Source of the DNA: JACKCP01 sp034007295
Lineage (GTDB): Bacteria; Desulfobacterota; Desulfobacteria; Desulfobacterales; JACKCP01
Reading direction: 5' to 3'
DNA: 64,000 nucleotides
Assembly: GCA_034007295.1 (NCBI GenBank)
Contig: JAVERC010000012.1
Coordinates: 9,002-73,001, forward strand
The translations under genes were made by a program, and so were the position numbers. The notes below the pieces were generated by a model that saw only the letters and a list, made by a program, of their open reading frames with translations, ran no database searches and was not told where the DNA came from. The first letter of the stretch is position 1. Each line of letters opens with the position of its first letter. This document shows, in pieces, positions 19,922 through 29,226 of the stretch.

Positions 19922-22870
19922 ATGAAAATAATAAGACCTTTGCAAATAAGTATAAATAATCAGGTAATTGAACAAGACCGTAAATTTTATTTAACCCTGT
20001 CCTTAAACCTTGGAATTAATTTAACCACAGGTGAAGAACTTTTAGACATTTTTTATCTAAAAGATATTTTTGATACAATGGGTGAAACTCCTATTCCAGA
20101 TACTGGAATGCCAAAACCAAATGGTGAGTTCCTTGTTTCAGGCAGTTATTTTTCACCGGATAATAAAAAAATCAAAGGCGGTGAAGTAAAGGTAAAAATT
20201 GAAAATATAAAAAAAAATCTTTATGTTTTCGGCCGGAGAAAATGGGAAGGAAACATTATATCTGAACCCCTTGAAATTGAATCTTGTCCAATAGATTATA
20301 AATATTCATTTGGAGGTAAAAATTTTCAAAAAAATCCTGATGGAATCGGATTTAATGACGGCCTTCTCCCATGTATTGAATACCCTGAAAAACTTATTAC
20401 CTCAAAAAATGAATTTCCTGAACCTGCAGGATTTGGGCCTCTTCAACCCATGCATCCAGATAGAATGAAATACCATGGAACATATGACAAAGATTACAAA
20501 ATTAAATTTTATCCAGGATATCCAGATGACCATAACTGGAAATTTTTTCTCTGTGCACCAAAAGATCAATGGATACAGGGCTTTTTTAAAGGAAATGAAT
20601 ACTTTGAAATTCACAATATGCACCCTGAATTTCCTCTTATAAAAGGCAGTCTTCCAGGGCTTTATCCAAGATGCTTTATAAATAAAAATAACAATTTTTC
20701 TGAGCTTTCTTTAAACCTTGATACAGTATGGTTTTTCCCTGAAAAAAATTTGGGGCTTCTTATTTTCAGGGGGGTTATTGAAGTTGAAGATGATGAGGCT
20801 GATTCAGTTGATGAAATTTTATGTTCATATGAGAATATGGCAGATAAACCAAAAACACAAAATTATTATATGAACGCACTCAGACTAAGAAAAGATAACA
20901 ATGATGAGTTCCTCAACAACCTGAAAACAAAAGATCTTATTCCTGAGGGCCATAAATCTGCAATGGAAATTCTTTTGTCAAATGTTTCAAACTCACAGGA
21001 AACAAGTGAATTTGGGAAAAATATGGATGCCAAATTTATTGGAATTCAAAAAAAGGCAGAGGAAAAAACCCATGAAATAATAAATAATATTGATTTAAAT
21101 TTAAATGACCATGATTATGAAAACCTCCCTGAAAATTTTAAAAAAGACAAATTTGATATTAAAAATTTAATGTCAAAACCATCAGACTCACAAACTGATC
21201 CTGATGTTGAAAAATTAAATAAAGAATTAAACTCCCTTATTCCAGGAATTGTGAAAGGAGACAAAAACAAACTTGATCTTTCAGAGTTTTCCTTTGAAAA
21301 ACTTGACAAAATTTTTGAAGCACTAGATGAACTTAGCGAAAAAAAACAAAGCCAGGCAAAAACCATTGCAAAAAATGAAGTATTAAAAACAAAAACAAGC
21401 ATTAACGATCAGATTAAAATCTTGGAAAATGAAATAAAAAAAATAAAAGAATCTGATTTTAACACAGATAATATTGCTAAACTTGAAGAATCAAAAGAAA
21501 AAATAAAACAAACACTTAATGCTTTAAATGAAATAGATTTTGACAAAAAAGAAAAATCCGTCCTTCCAAGATTTAATTCAAAAAACATAATTGAACAGAT
21601 AAAAAAATCATCTGCACTTACAGACCCTCTTATAAATGAGGCATATCAGCATTTAGAATTTATGAAAATTGCAGAATCTGATCCTGAACAAATAAAAAAA
21701 ATGGAAGAAAATATACTTAAATCAATTAATTCAGCAAATGAACAAAGCAAGCTTTCCATTAAAAATTCAAATATTCTTATTGAGCAGGGAGAAATTGATT
21801 TTAAAGAAACATATCTCATGACAGCTCATTTCATGGATGAGGGTCTTTCTCCCCACAAAAAAAGCATTGAGGAAGTAAAAGAAACATTTCTAAAAAATTT
21901 TCTTGAAGGCAGAAAAGTTTCAGAATCAGACCTTGCTTGTATTAGCCTTGAAGGTGCAAATCTTGATGGAATTGACCTTTCAGGGTCATATCTTGAACAG
22001 GTAAATTTCAAAAATGCAAGCCTTAAAGGTGCAAATTTATCAAAGGCAATTATTTCAAGAGCTGTACTTGAAAATGCAGATTTTACAGGTGCAGATTTTA
22101 CAGGTGCAAATATTGGCGGAGTAAAGGCAAAAGGAACAAAGTTTACTAATGCTGATTTAAGTTCTGCAAAGCTTTCAAAAGGTGATTTCACAGCAGCTGA
22201 CTTTTCCTTTGCAAATCTTGAAAATGCAGAAACTCTAGAAATAAAAATCGACAATGCAAAATTTATCCATACAAAAATGCTAAACCAGAACTTTATCGAA
22301 ACAAATATTTCAAATGCATGTTTTACTGATGCAAATCTTGAAAAATCAGTTTTTTTAAAATCAAATTTAAAAGGCTGCGACTTTACAGGTGCAATTATGA
22401 ATAATTGTGCATTTATAAATACTTTAATAAATAAATGCTCTTTTACAAATGCCAATCTTTCAAAAACCTGTTTTTCTGTTGTTGAAGAAATGAATTTAGA
22501 AACTTTAGATCTTAAATTTAATGGTGCAAAAATTATGCAGTCAAGCTTTCAAAACTTTAATCTTTCAGGTGCAGACTTTTCAAATTCAAATCTTGAAAAT
22601 GCATTTTTTGGAAGCTCAAATCTTTCAAACTCTTGCTTTAAAAACAGTTTTGCAAAAAACACTCAATTTAGAAAATCAAATCTTATTAACGCAGACTTAG
22701 ACAATATCAATCTTGAAATGGGCTCTCTTGCAAAAGCCAATCTTTTTAATGCCTCTTTTAAAAATGCCAATCTTTTTTCAGTGGATTTTTTAAGGGCAAA
22801 TATTTCTGAAACTGATTTTTCAGGTGCAAACCTTGAAAATACGCTGATTGAAAACTGGAGACCTAAATAA
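19922..22870 (+). CDS. DUF2169 domain protein fused to pentapeptide repeats
   Basis: A 982-aa protein with three parts. Residues about 1-360 form a DUF2169-type domain (FGGKNFQKNPDGIGF, PAGFGPLQPMHPDR, PDDHNWKFFLCAPKDQW), a family repeatedly found next to vgrG and PAAR-like genes. About 370-640 is Lys/Glu-rich predicted coiled coil. About 670-982 consists of pentapeptide repeats of A(D/N)Lxx type (for example GANLDGIDLSGSYL) that fold as a right-handed quadrilateral helix. DUF2169 proteins are thought to act in assembling effectors on the spike. Its stop overlaps the start of the next gene by one base. Confidence 0.82.
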   Translation: MKIIRPLQISINNQVIEQDRKFYLTLSLNLGINLTTGEELLDIFYLKDIFDTMGETPIPDTGMPKPNGEFLVSGSYFSPDNKKIKGGEVKVKIENIKKNLYVFGRRKWEGNIISEPLEIESCPIDYKYSFGGKNFQKNPDGIGFNDGLLPCIEYPEKLITSKNEFPEPAGFGPLQPMHPDRMKYHGTYDKDYKIKFYPGYPDDHNWKFFLCAPKDQWIQGFFKGNEYFEIHNMHPEFPLIKGSLPGLYPRCFINKNNNFSELSLNLDTVWFFPEKNLGLLIFRGVIEVEDDEADSVDEILCSYENMADKPKTQNYYMNALRLRKDNNDEFLNNLKTKDLIPEGHKSAMEILLSNVSNSQETSEFGKNMDAKFIGIQKKAEEKTHEIINNIDLNLNDHDYENLPENFKKDKFDIKNLMSKPSDSQTDPDVEKLNKELNSLIPGIVKGDKNKLDLSEFSFEKLDKIFEALDELSEKKQSQAKTIAKNEVLKTKTSINDQIKILENEIKKIKESDFNTDNIAKLEESKEKIKQTLNALNEIDFDKKEKSVLPRFNSKNIIEQIKKSSALTDPLINEAYQHLEFMKIAESDPEQIKKMEENILKSINSANEQSKLSIKNSNILIEQGEIDFKETYLMTAHFMDEGLSPHKKSIEEVKETFLKNFLEGRKVSESDLACISLEGANLDGIDLSGSYLEQVNFKNASLKGANLSKAIISRAVLENADFTGADFTGANIGGVKAKGTKFTNADLSSAKLSKGDFTAADFSFANLENAETLEIKIDNAKFIHTKMLNQNFIETNISNACFTDANLEKSVFLKSNLKGCDFTGAIMNNCAFINTLINKCSFTNANLSKTCFSVVEEMNLETLDLKFNGAKIMQSSFQNFNLSGADFSNSNLENAFFGSSNLSNSCFKNSFAKNTQFRKSNLINADLDNINLEMGSLAKANLFNASFKNANLFSVDFLRANISETDFSGANLENTLIENWRPK

Positions 22871-23937
22871 TGAATAATATTTTATCAGGTGAAGAGCTTT
22901 CTTTTCAGGTTAAATCGGGTGAATATTTTTATAAAAATGATTTTTCAGGGCTTGATTTAAAAAATGCTGATTTATCAGGAGGAATTTTTATTGAAGTAAT
23001 ATTTGACGGGTCAGATTTTTCAAATTCAAACCTAAAAGAAGCTGTATTTAATAAATGCTCAATCAAAAATGCCTGTTTTTCAATGGCTGTTCTTGATGAA
23101 ACAAACTTTATCGGCACAAATCTATTAAATTCTGATTTTAATAATACAGGTTTTAATTTTACAAAATTTATTAATTGTAAAATTGAATTTTGTAATTTTT
23201 CAAATGCTCTAATAAAAGATGTAACAACATTTTTAGACTCAAATTTAAATAATTCTGTTTTTAAAAAAACAAAAATTGATGAATCAGTATTTAGTTCATG
23301 CAATATGGAAAATATTGATTTTTCTCTGTCAGATATTTTTAAAACATCCTTTATAGGATGCAGTTTTAAATCAAATAATTTCCGGAATTCAAAAATAAAC
23401 CTGAGTTTTTTTAAAGATGCAGATCTGTCGCAAACAGACTTTTCCAATATGGACCTTACACAAATTCAGTTTCATGAAACAAAACTTTCAGGATGTGATT
23501 TTTCTGGCTCAAAAATTAAATACGGCGGATTTATGTGGGCAAAGCTTCAAAATTCAAATTTTAACAACACATACCTTGAACTTGCAAATTTTTTTGAAGC
23601 AAAGCTTGATGATTCAAGTTTCATCAGTGCAGATTTAAAGGCTGCAAGCCTTCAGGGTGCAGAAATAAACCATTGTAATTTTACTGGTGCAAATTTATAT
23701 CAGGCTCAAATGGAAAAAGTTTGTGCAAGTGATTCTATATTTAAAAATTCAGATTTTACCTTTGCAGATCTTTCAAACTCAAATCTTTCAGACTCAAACT
23801 TTTCCAATACAAATCTTTATCTTACAAATCTTCATAACATAATCGAAAAAAACACATGGTGGTCGGGTTCAAGTAAAAATTTTTCAAGGGGAACAGACCT
23901 TAAAAGGCTTAAATCTGAAAACTGGGGGGACAAATGA
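22870..23937 (+). CDS. pentapeptide-repeat protein
   Basis: A 355-aa protein made almost entirely of pentapeptide repeats (F/L at the central position, with N/D and S around it), starting about residue 25 and running to about 325. No other domain is seen. It is coupled to the DUF2169-pentapeptide gene upstream (one-base overlap) and to DUF3540 downstream (ATGA overlap). The repeats resemble the C-terminal third of the upstream protein, pointing to duplication. It may form a rod that stacks with the upstream repeats in the VgrG tip complex. Confidence 0.85.
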   Translation: MNNILSGEELSFQVKSGEYFYKNDFSGLDLKNADLSGGIFIEVIFDGSDFSNSNLKEAVFNKCSIKNACFSMAVLDETNFIGTNLLNSDFNNTGFNFTKFINCKIEFCNFSNALIKDVTTFLDSNLNNSVFKKTKIDESVFSSCNMENIDFSLSDIFKTSFIGCSFKSNNFRNSKINLSFFKDADLSQTDFSNMDLTQIQFHETKLSGCDFSGSKIKYGGFMWAKLQNSNFNNTYLELANFFEAKLDDSSFISADLKAASLQGAEINHCNFTGANLYQAQMEKVCASDSIFKNSDFTFADLSNSNLSDSNFSNTNLYLTNLHNIIEKNTWWSGSSKNFSRGTDLKRLKSENWGDK

Positions 23938-24593
23938 ATAAACTTGCAAAAAACATAATTCCAATAAAAAATAATTTTGAAGCAAATTTTGAAAAAGGCA
24001 TTGTAATTTCGGGGAAAAATGAAGATTTTATTGTTGATTTAAGCGGAAAAAAATCTAATGCAAAAAAAACTTTTTCGTGTTTAATAGAGCCTGAAATAAA
24101 TGATGTTGTTTTATGTATAAAAGATATGGAAAACAAGGTCTATATTCTTTCAATACTTAAAAGGCCTGAAAATAAAAAAACAAATATTTCATTTGCCTCA
24201 GATACACAAATTACCTGCCAATTAGGAAATTTTAATATAACTTCCAATGAAAACCTCTCATTTGCATCAAAAGATATTGGCATAATATCAAAGTCCATTG
24301 TTCATAAAAGCAATGAAGCAATTATTTCATATGAAAATATTACAGCTTCTGGAAATGAAATTAACGCCGCATATAAAACAGTAAGACTCATAAGTGAACT
24401 GATAAATACAATGGCAAAACAGGTAATTGACAAATTTAAGGGTTACATAAGAAATACTGAAGAAAACGATATGGTAAATTGCGGGCAGATGACAAGAAAA
24501 GCAAAGGGAGTTTATTGTCTTGACTCAGATCATACAATAATGAACAGTAAAAAAACCACTAAAATTGACGGCGATAAAATTCTTATGGGTTAA
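23934..24593 (+). CDS. DUF3540 family T6SS accessory protein
   Basis: A 219-aa protein whose C-terminus MVNCGQMTRKAKGVY ... TTKIDGDKILMG is the DUF3540 signature. The middle is short repeated beta strands (TQITCQLGNFNITSNENLSF) resembling the beta-helical needle of VgrG. It is probably a spike-like or needle-extending protein. Overlap with the preceding pentapeptide gene (ATGA) and the DUF4150 gene close behind form the usual DUF2169-DUF3540-DUF4150 set. Confidence 0.82.
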   Translation: MNKLAKNIIPIKNNFEANFEKGIVISGKNEDFIVDLSGKKSNAKKTFSCLIEPEINDVVLCIKDMENKVYILSILKRPENKKTNISFASDTQITCQLGNFNITSNENLSFASKDIGIISKSIVHKSNEAIISYENITASGNEINAAYKTVRLISELINTMAKQVIDKFKGYIRNTEENDMVNCGQMTRKAKGVYCLDSDHTIMNSKKTTKIDGDKILMG

Positions 24594-24608
24594 AAACGGA
24601 GACATACA

Positions 24609-24893
24609 ATGACAGATGAAAAAGAATCAAATGAAAAATTTGCTAATATAAGGTTTCATGTATCACCTGAACTTGAATATGTATATAGAGATATATTTAA
24701 TGTTTATGCAGGATCTGGAGATGTTGTAATTGAGTTTGGAAACCACCATAAATCAATGCCGGAACATGCGAGCATCTCAAATAGAATTGTGATGACTACA
24801 GGAAACGCATATCTTCTTGTACAGACATTACAAAAAGCTTTACAGGATGCTCAGGCAGCACTCCAGCATAAAATGGCAAACCAGAAAAAATAG
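24609..24893 (+). CDS. small DUF3467-like protein
   Basis: A 94-aa cytoplasmic protein. The pattern ANIRFHVSPELEYVYRDIFN, then DVVIEFG and RIVMTTGNAYLLVQTLQKAL resembles DUF3467, whose members have the arrangement FxVxxSPxEFVLDFG ... RVVMxPxxAKxLLxxL. Function of the family is not established. It lies between DUF3540 and the DUF4150 PAAR-like gene (11 bases), so it may be a chaperone or stabiliser for the tip, which is inference. Confidence 0.6.
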   Translation: MTDEKESNEKFANIRFHVSPELEYVYRDIFNVYAGSGDVVIEFGNHHKSMPEHASISNRIVMTTGNAYLLVQTLQKALQDAQAALQHKMANQKK

Positions 24894-24904
24894 AAAGGAT
24901 ACAA

Positions 24905-25303
24905 ATGTTTGCAAACACCTCTTTACCCGGAATGGATTTCGCCTTTCCGGATGTATGCAGAACTCCTGCACCTGTTGGAATGCTTCCCATTCCATATCCA
25001 AATTTTTCAATGAGGCCAATGGCTCTCCCACCAACGACTTCAATCAAGCATTTGATAATGTTCATGCCATCTCATAATATGGCAACAACAATTCCAACAA
25101 GCAATGGAGACAATGCAGGTGTTATGGGCGGCATGGTATCACAAATAATGATGGGGCCTGTAAGGAATGTCAGGTGCAGCATGAAAGTTATAACCGGAGG
25201 AACTCCTGCAACAAGAATGCTTGACAATACAATGCATAATCTTTCAAACGCATGCGGAATGACTCTTGTTCCAGGTCAGTTTAAGGTGATTTATTTGTCA
25301 TGA
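24905..25303 (+). CDS. PAAR-like tip protein (DUF4150)
   Basis: A 132-aa DUF4150 protein: FANTSLPGMDFAFPDVCRTP with the following PVGMLPIPYPNFS is the family signature, as is the later GGMVSQIMMGP ... GGTPATRML segment. These proteins cap the VgrG spike as PAAR proteins do. No C-terminal toxin domain is attached; the protein ends at the domain boundary. It overlaps the following lipoprotein gene by four bases (ATGA). Confidence 0.87.
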   Translation: MFANTSLPGMDFAFPDVCRTPAPVGMLPIPYPNFSMRPMALPPTTSIKHLIMFMPSHNMATTIPTSNGDNAGVMGGMVSQIMMGPVRNVRCSMKVITGGTPATRMLDNTMHNLSNACGMTLVPGQFKVIYLS

Positions 25304-26439
25304 ATAATTTTAAAAAAAGTTTTATAAAATTTTTAAAAAAACCAAATTTAATTTTTTTTATCTGCATTTTATGTTTTGGATGTGCATCAAAACAAAATTT
25401 TGAAAATATAAATCTTTGCATTGACACAAAAAACTATGAGCAGGCAAATATTGAAGAATTTAAAAAAATCCTTAACAAAAAAGCTTCTGAAAAATTTTTT
25501 AAAAAATATAAAGGTGTGTCTGCAAATGAAATAGTTTTTGTTAATAAAAAATACTATAATACTGAAAAACTTGACAAACTTTGTATTGAGGCAAAAATAG
25601 GGCTAAAAAACAGCAGTTTCAAAAAAAAGAATGAAAAAATTAAAATTAAAAATTTCTGCCTTAATTCAAAGGATACAAAACTTGGGGATATTAAAGATTA
25701 CCTGTCAAAAGAGGCTCTAAAAACTGAAATTTATTCAAAATATCCTGAATTTAAAAATAAAGATTATCAAATCATAGAAAAAAACATTTCAAACTTAAAA
25801 ATTTCAAATCCTTCTTTTGATTTTAAGACAAATATGTCCTGCATAAATTTAAAGGCTGATTTTTACCCTGAGGGGGTTATTCTATCAGATAAAAAACAAA
25901 ATAATAATTTTGGATTTGTTGAAGATTTCAAAGGTTTCAAGCCTGGAGACAAACCTGAAATATATGGTAAAAATCTTGTAATTCAGCAGACAAACGAGGG
26001 CCCTGGACTTACTACTCTTTCAAAAAATAAAGCAATTGCTGAATTTATTGGAGGAAATTTAAATTCTGGAGAAATAAAAATCTCAATAATCCATAAAAAT
26101 GAAGAATCTATAATTAAAAAAGAAAAATTTATCACTTTTTTATCTCTTGAATTTTTAAATAAAAAAAAAGACATTATTGAAATTTTATTCAAAAAAGATA
26201 AGTATAATTTACTTATTTCTGATTTTAAAATCGGAAAAACCAGGCTCAAAAATATTAAAGTATTATTTGCAAAAAATTTTAATGAAATAAAACTTGTTAA
26301 ATCAGGCATGGAAATAAAAATTTTTTTTAACGGCAAATATACGGGTTCTTTTTATCCATCAGGAACTTTGATTGAAAAAATAAGTATACCTGTTTCACAA
26401 GATATAATAGTGTGTGGAATAGAAGTCAGTGAAAAATAA
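25300..26439 (+). CDS. putative lipoprotein at end of T6SS operon
   Basis: A 379-aa protein with a basic N-terminus, a hydrophobic stretch and a lipobox-like CFGC at about residues 25-28, suggesting signal peptidase II processing and lipid attachment. The mature protein is Lys/Asn-rich with two regions (about 35-190 and 205-375) of unknown family; the second is predicted beta-rich. Its ATG overlaps the DUF4150 stop, so it belongs to the tip cassette. Candidates are an effector-immunity lipoprotein or a divergent TssJ replacement. It is much longer than TssJ (about 150-180 aa), so the latter is weak. Confidence 0.65.
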   Translation: MNNFKKSFIKFLKKPNLIFFICILCFGCASKQNFENINLCIDTKNYEQANIEEFKKILNKKASEKFFKKYKGVSANEIVFVNKKYYNTEKLDKLCIEAKIGLKNSSFKKKNEKIKIKNFCLNSKDTKLGDIKDYLSKEALKTEIYSKYPEFKNKDYQIIEKNISNLKISNPSFDFKTNMSCINLKADFYPEGVILSDKKQNNNFGFVEDFKGFKPGDKPEIYGKNLVIQQTNEGPGLTTLSKNKAIAEFIGGNLNSGEIKISIIHKNEESIIKKEKFITFLSLEFLNKKKDIIEILFKKDKYNLLISDFKIGKTRLKNIKVLFAKNFNEIKLVKSGMEIKIFFNGKYTGSFYPSGTLIEKISIPVSQDIIVCGIEVSEK

Positions 26440-26467
26440 TTTTTAACTCAAACCAGTGGGAATAATA

Positions 26468-26800
26468 ATGAAATTTGAAACTCTTAAAGTAAAAAATTTT
26501 AATGTAATTAAGGTATTTGGCAGAATGGATGCATCTAATGCCTCTCTTTTTGAAGAAGAAGTTAAAAAAATGCTTGACCAGGGAAACAAATTTGTAATAG
26601 CTGACCTTGAAAATCTTGAATATATAAGCAGTGCAGGACTCAGAAGCATACTTTCAGCAGGAAAACTTATAAAAGCAGAAAACGGAAGTTTAAGGCTCAG
26701 CTCTTTAAACGGTATAGTTCTGGAAGTTTTTGAAATTTCCGGGTTTGATGCAATTTTTCAAATTTATGAATCAATAGAGGAAGCTGTTGAACAATCATGA
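26468..26800 (+). CDS. STAS-domain anti-anti-sigma factor (SpoIIAA/RsbV type)
   Basis: A 110-aa single STAS domain from the ATG at 26468 (a GTG at 26456 is also in frame). The motif LEYISSAGLRSILSAG contains the conserved Ser (S54 or S55) that the partner kinase phosphorylates. GRMDASNASLFEEEV is the usual first helix. It overlaps the kinase gene that follows, the standard partner-switching pair in which unphosphorylated STAS protein binds the kinase. Confidence 0.92.
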   Translation: MKFETLKVKNFNVIKVFGRMDASNASLFEEEVKKMLDQGNKFVIADLENLEYISSAGLRSILSAGKLIKAENGSLRLSSLNGIVLEVFEISGFDAIFQIYESIEEAVEQS

Positions 26801-27209
26801 TAATTTTATAAATATCTGTGTGCCTGGAAAAAGAGAAAACCTTGAATATATAAGAGATGAGATTTTAAAGTCATTTTCTTTTTTTTCACAAAACAAAAAA
26901 ACTCTTTCAAGACTTGAGCTTGTTTTAGAAGAGGTTGTTTTAAATATATGCGATTATGCCTATAAAAATATTGAAGGCATGATTGAAATAAAGACATACA
27001 CAAAAGAAAAAAATTTTTATATCCAGATAAAAGACACCGGCAATTATTTTAATCTTCTTGAATTTGATGAACCAGATACACAAAGCTTAATTGAAGACAG
27101 ACAAATAGGCGGACTTGGAATTCATTTTATCAAAAATTTTACAAGTTCAATTATGTACAAAAGAGAAGATAATAAAAATATTTTAGAATTTTCAGTTGAT
27201 TTAACCTAA
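26787..27209 (+). CDS. anti-sigma factor-type serine kinase (RsbW/HATPase)
   Basis: A 140-aa GHKL ATPase. The N-box LVLEEVVLNICDYAY carries E49 and N53 for Mg-ATP binding, IKDTG is the G1 box and GGLGIHFIKNF the G2 box. It starts from TTG inside the STAS gene (14-base overlap), which implies co-translation. The family phosphorylates the STAS partner and sequesters a target such as a sigma factor or other protein. No sigma factor is encoded nearby, so the target is unknown. Confidence 0.9.
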   Translation: MNNHDNFINICVPGKRENLEYIRDEILKSFSFFSQNKKTLSRLELVLEEVVLNICDYAYKNIEGMIEIKTYTKEKNFYIQIKDTGNYFNLLEFDEPDTQSLIEDRQIGGLGIHFIKNFTSSIMYKREDNKNILEFSVDLT

Positions 27210-27225
27210 ATCTTAAGGCAGAAAA

Positions 27226-29166
27226 ATGCTTTACTCAATCCAGACAAAAATTCTTTTGTTTATTACAGCAATTTTTCTTGTAACAACAGGTTCAACAATT
27301 TTTTTTACAGGAAAGGATGTTAAAAAATCAGTTCTTGAAAACGAAACAAAAAATATTGAAAATATAAAAAGTATTGTCAAAATCAATGTTGAAGGCAAAT
27401 ACAAAAATCTTCTTCTTGATAAATGGGATGCTGTTTTAAGTAAAAAAAACCAGATAAAAAATGAATTAATATTAATAGAAAAAGCAGTAAATTCTCTTTA
27501 TAATCCTAATCTTAAAAACACTGAAACTGTATTTGACTGGATAAAAAATCTTGGAATTTCATCTGAAATTTTTATTGCAGACAATTTGAATAAAATTGTT
27601 TTTTCAACTTCTGAAACAAATTTAAACTTAAATCTTGAAAATATTTTTGATGTTAAATCAAGGCCTTTGTCAAAAAGCATAAATACAAAAAATTCTACAT
27701 TTGAAAAATACTGTGTGTTTTCCTGGCAGAAAAATGAATCCAAAAAAATAGGATATTTTTCAAGTTTTGAAAATATAGGCTGGGTTATAGGGATAACAGC
27801 AGATATTTCAGAAATTGAAAAGGAAACAGACGAAAAAATAAATCAGATTTTAGATGTTTTAAAGGATAATTTTTCCAAAATAAAAATTGCAGAATCTGGA
27901 AGTGTTTTTCTTTTTAATTCGGAAAATGATTTTTTGATTTATCCATCAAATATTGAAAAAAAATACTTAACAGATGAACTTTTAAATAATCTTAAACAGG
28001 ACTTAACTAAAGATTTATACAAAAAAATAATTATCAATAATGAAATACACAATTTTTATACATCCAGAATAAAGGCACTTGACTGGTATATTTCTTTTTT
28101 TGTTCCTGAAAAAGAGCTTGAAAATCCCTCTAACTCACTTATAAAAAGTCTTTCTTTGATTATTTCAGGCATTTTTATTACAGGAATGATAATTTTAATA
28201 TTTGCAGTTAACAGATTTTCAAATCCACTAAAAAAACTTACTCAAAACTTAAAAACCATTCCAGAAAAAGACCTTACATCAAAAGAACTTATTTCAGAAT
28301 TAAAAAACGAATTCCCAATAAATAGAAAAGACGAGGTTGGTCTTCTTACAAAAGCTTTTGTATTTATGTTTGAAGAACTCCAGAAAAATATAAAACTTCT
28401 TGTAAAAACAACTGCAGAAAAACAAAGAATAGAAAGCGAATTAAATGTTGCAAGGGATATTCAGCTTGGCCTTCTTCCAAAAATTTTTCCGCCTTTTCCA
28501 GACAAAAAAGAATTTGATATTTATGCTTATTTAAAGCCTGCTAAGGAAGTTGGAGGGGATTTATACGATTTCTTTTTTACAGATAAAAACAAACTCTGTT
28601 TTGTAATTGGGGATGTTTCAGACAAAGGTGTTCCAGCAGCTCTTTTTATGGCAATTACAAAAACTCTTATTAAAACAAATGCTGAAATAGAAAACTCCCC
28701 TGCTTCGATTATGATGCGTGTAAATGAAGTTTTAAGCAAAGACAATCCAAATTCAATGTTTGTTACTCTTATTGTCGCTATTTTAGATATTGAAACCGGA
28801 AAAATAAAATATGCAAATGCAGGCCATAATCCACCTATTATTAAAAGAAAAAATGAAGTTTTTTACAAAAAAGGAATAAGCGGTCCTGTTGCTGGTGCTG
28901 TTGAGGATATAAATTATAAGGAAATGGAAATTGAGCTTGAAAAAGATGACATGATTTTTCTTTATACTGACGGAGTAACAGAAGCCATGAACAAAGAAAA
29001 AAAACTTTTTTCCGAGCAAAGACTTTTAAATTTAATTCAATCTGAAAATCATATTGAGTGTGCTGATTATATTGAAAAAGTAAATCTAGATATTTCAGAG
29101 TTTACAAAAAGTGAACCTCAGTCAGATGATATAACCATGCTTTCAATTATTTACAGGGGAAACTAA
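27226..29166 (+). CDS. membrane PP2C-family phosphatase with Cache-like sensor and HAMP
   Basis: A 646-aa protein: N-terminal membrane segment (about 8-27), a periplasmic sensor region (about 30-300) of double-Cache character, a second membrane segment (about 305-328), HAMP (about 328-385), a short coiled coil with the PP2C-associated QLGLLPK motif, and a SpoIIE/RsbU phosphatase domain (about 420-646) with VGGDLYDFF, GDVSDKGVPAALFMA and YTDGVTEAMN metal-binding motifs. It should dephosphorylate the STAS protein in response to a periplasmic cue. It starts 16 bases after the kinase gene. Confidence 0.92.
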   Translation: MLYSIQTKILLFITAIFLVTTGSTIFFTGKDVKKSVLENETKNIENIKSIVKINVEGKYKNLLLDKWDAVLSKKNQIKNELILIEKAVNSLYNPNLKNTETVFDWIKNLGISSEIFIADNLNKIVFSTSETNLNLNLENIFDVKSRPLSKSINTKNSTFEKYCVFSWQKNESKKIGYFSSFENIGWVIGITADISEIEKETDEKINQILDVLKDNFSKIKIAESGSVFLFNSENDFLIYPSNIEKKYLTDELLNNLKQDLTKDLYKKIIINNEIHNFYTSRIKALDWYISFFVPEKELENPSNSLIKSLSLIISGIFITGMIILIFAVNRFSNPLKKLTQNLKTIPEKDLTSKELISELKNEFPINRKDEVGLLTKAFVFMFEELQKNIKLLVKTTAEKQRIESELNVARDIQLGLLPKIFPPFPDKKEFDIYAYLKPAKEVGGDLYDFFFTDKNKLCFVIGDVSDKGVPAALFMAITKTLIKTNAEIENSPASIMMRVNEVLSKDNPNSMFVTLIVAILDIETGKIKYANAGHNPPIIKRKNEVFYKKGISGPVAGAVEDINYKEMEIELEKDDMIFLYTDGVTEAMNKEKKLFSEQRLLNLIQSENHIECADYIEKVNLDISEFTKSEPQSDDITMLSIIYRGN

Positions 29167-29226
29167 ATGTTTTCAGATTGTAAAAAATTTAAAAATTTTC
29201 AGTTCATTTGGGATAATTTTTAATAT

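Noticed and set aside
24817..25077. 86-codon plus-strand frame overlapping the DUF3467-like and DUF4150 genes
   Set aside because: It is in another frame over two genes supported by family motifs; no independent support.
25300..26439. TssJ lipoprotein of the T6SS
   Set aside because: It has a lipobox, but at 379 aa it is about twice the size of TssJ, lies at the wrong end of the cluster, and shows no TssJ motif.
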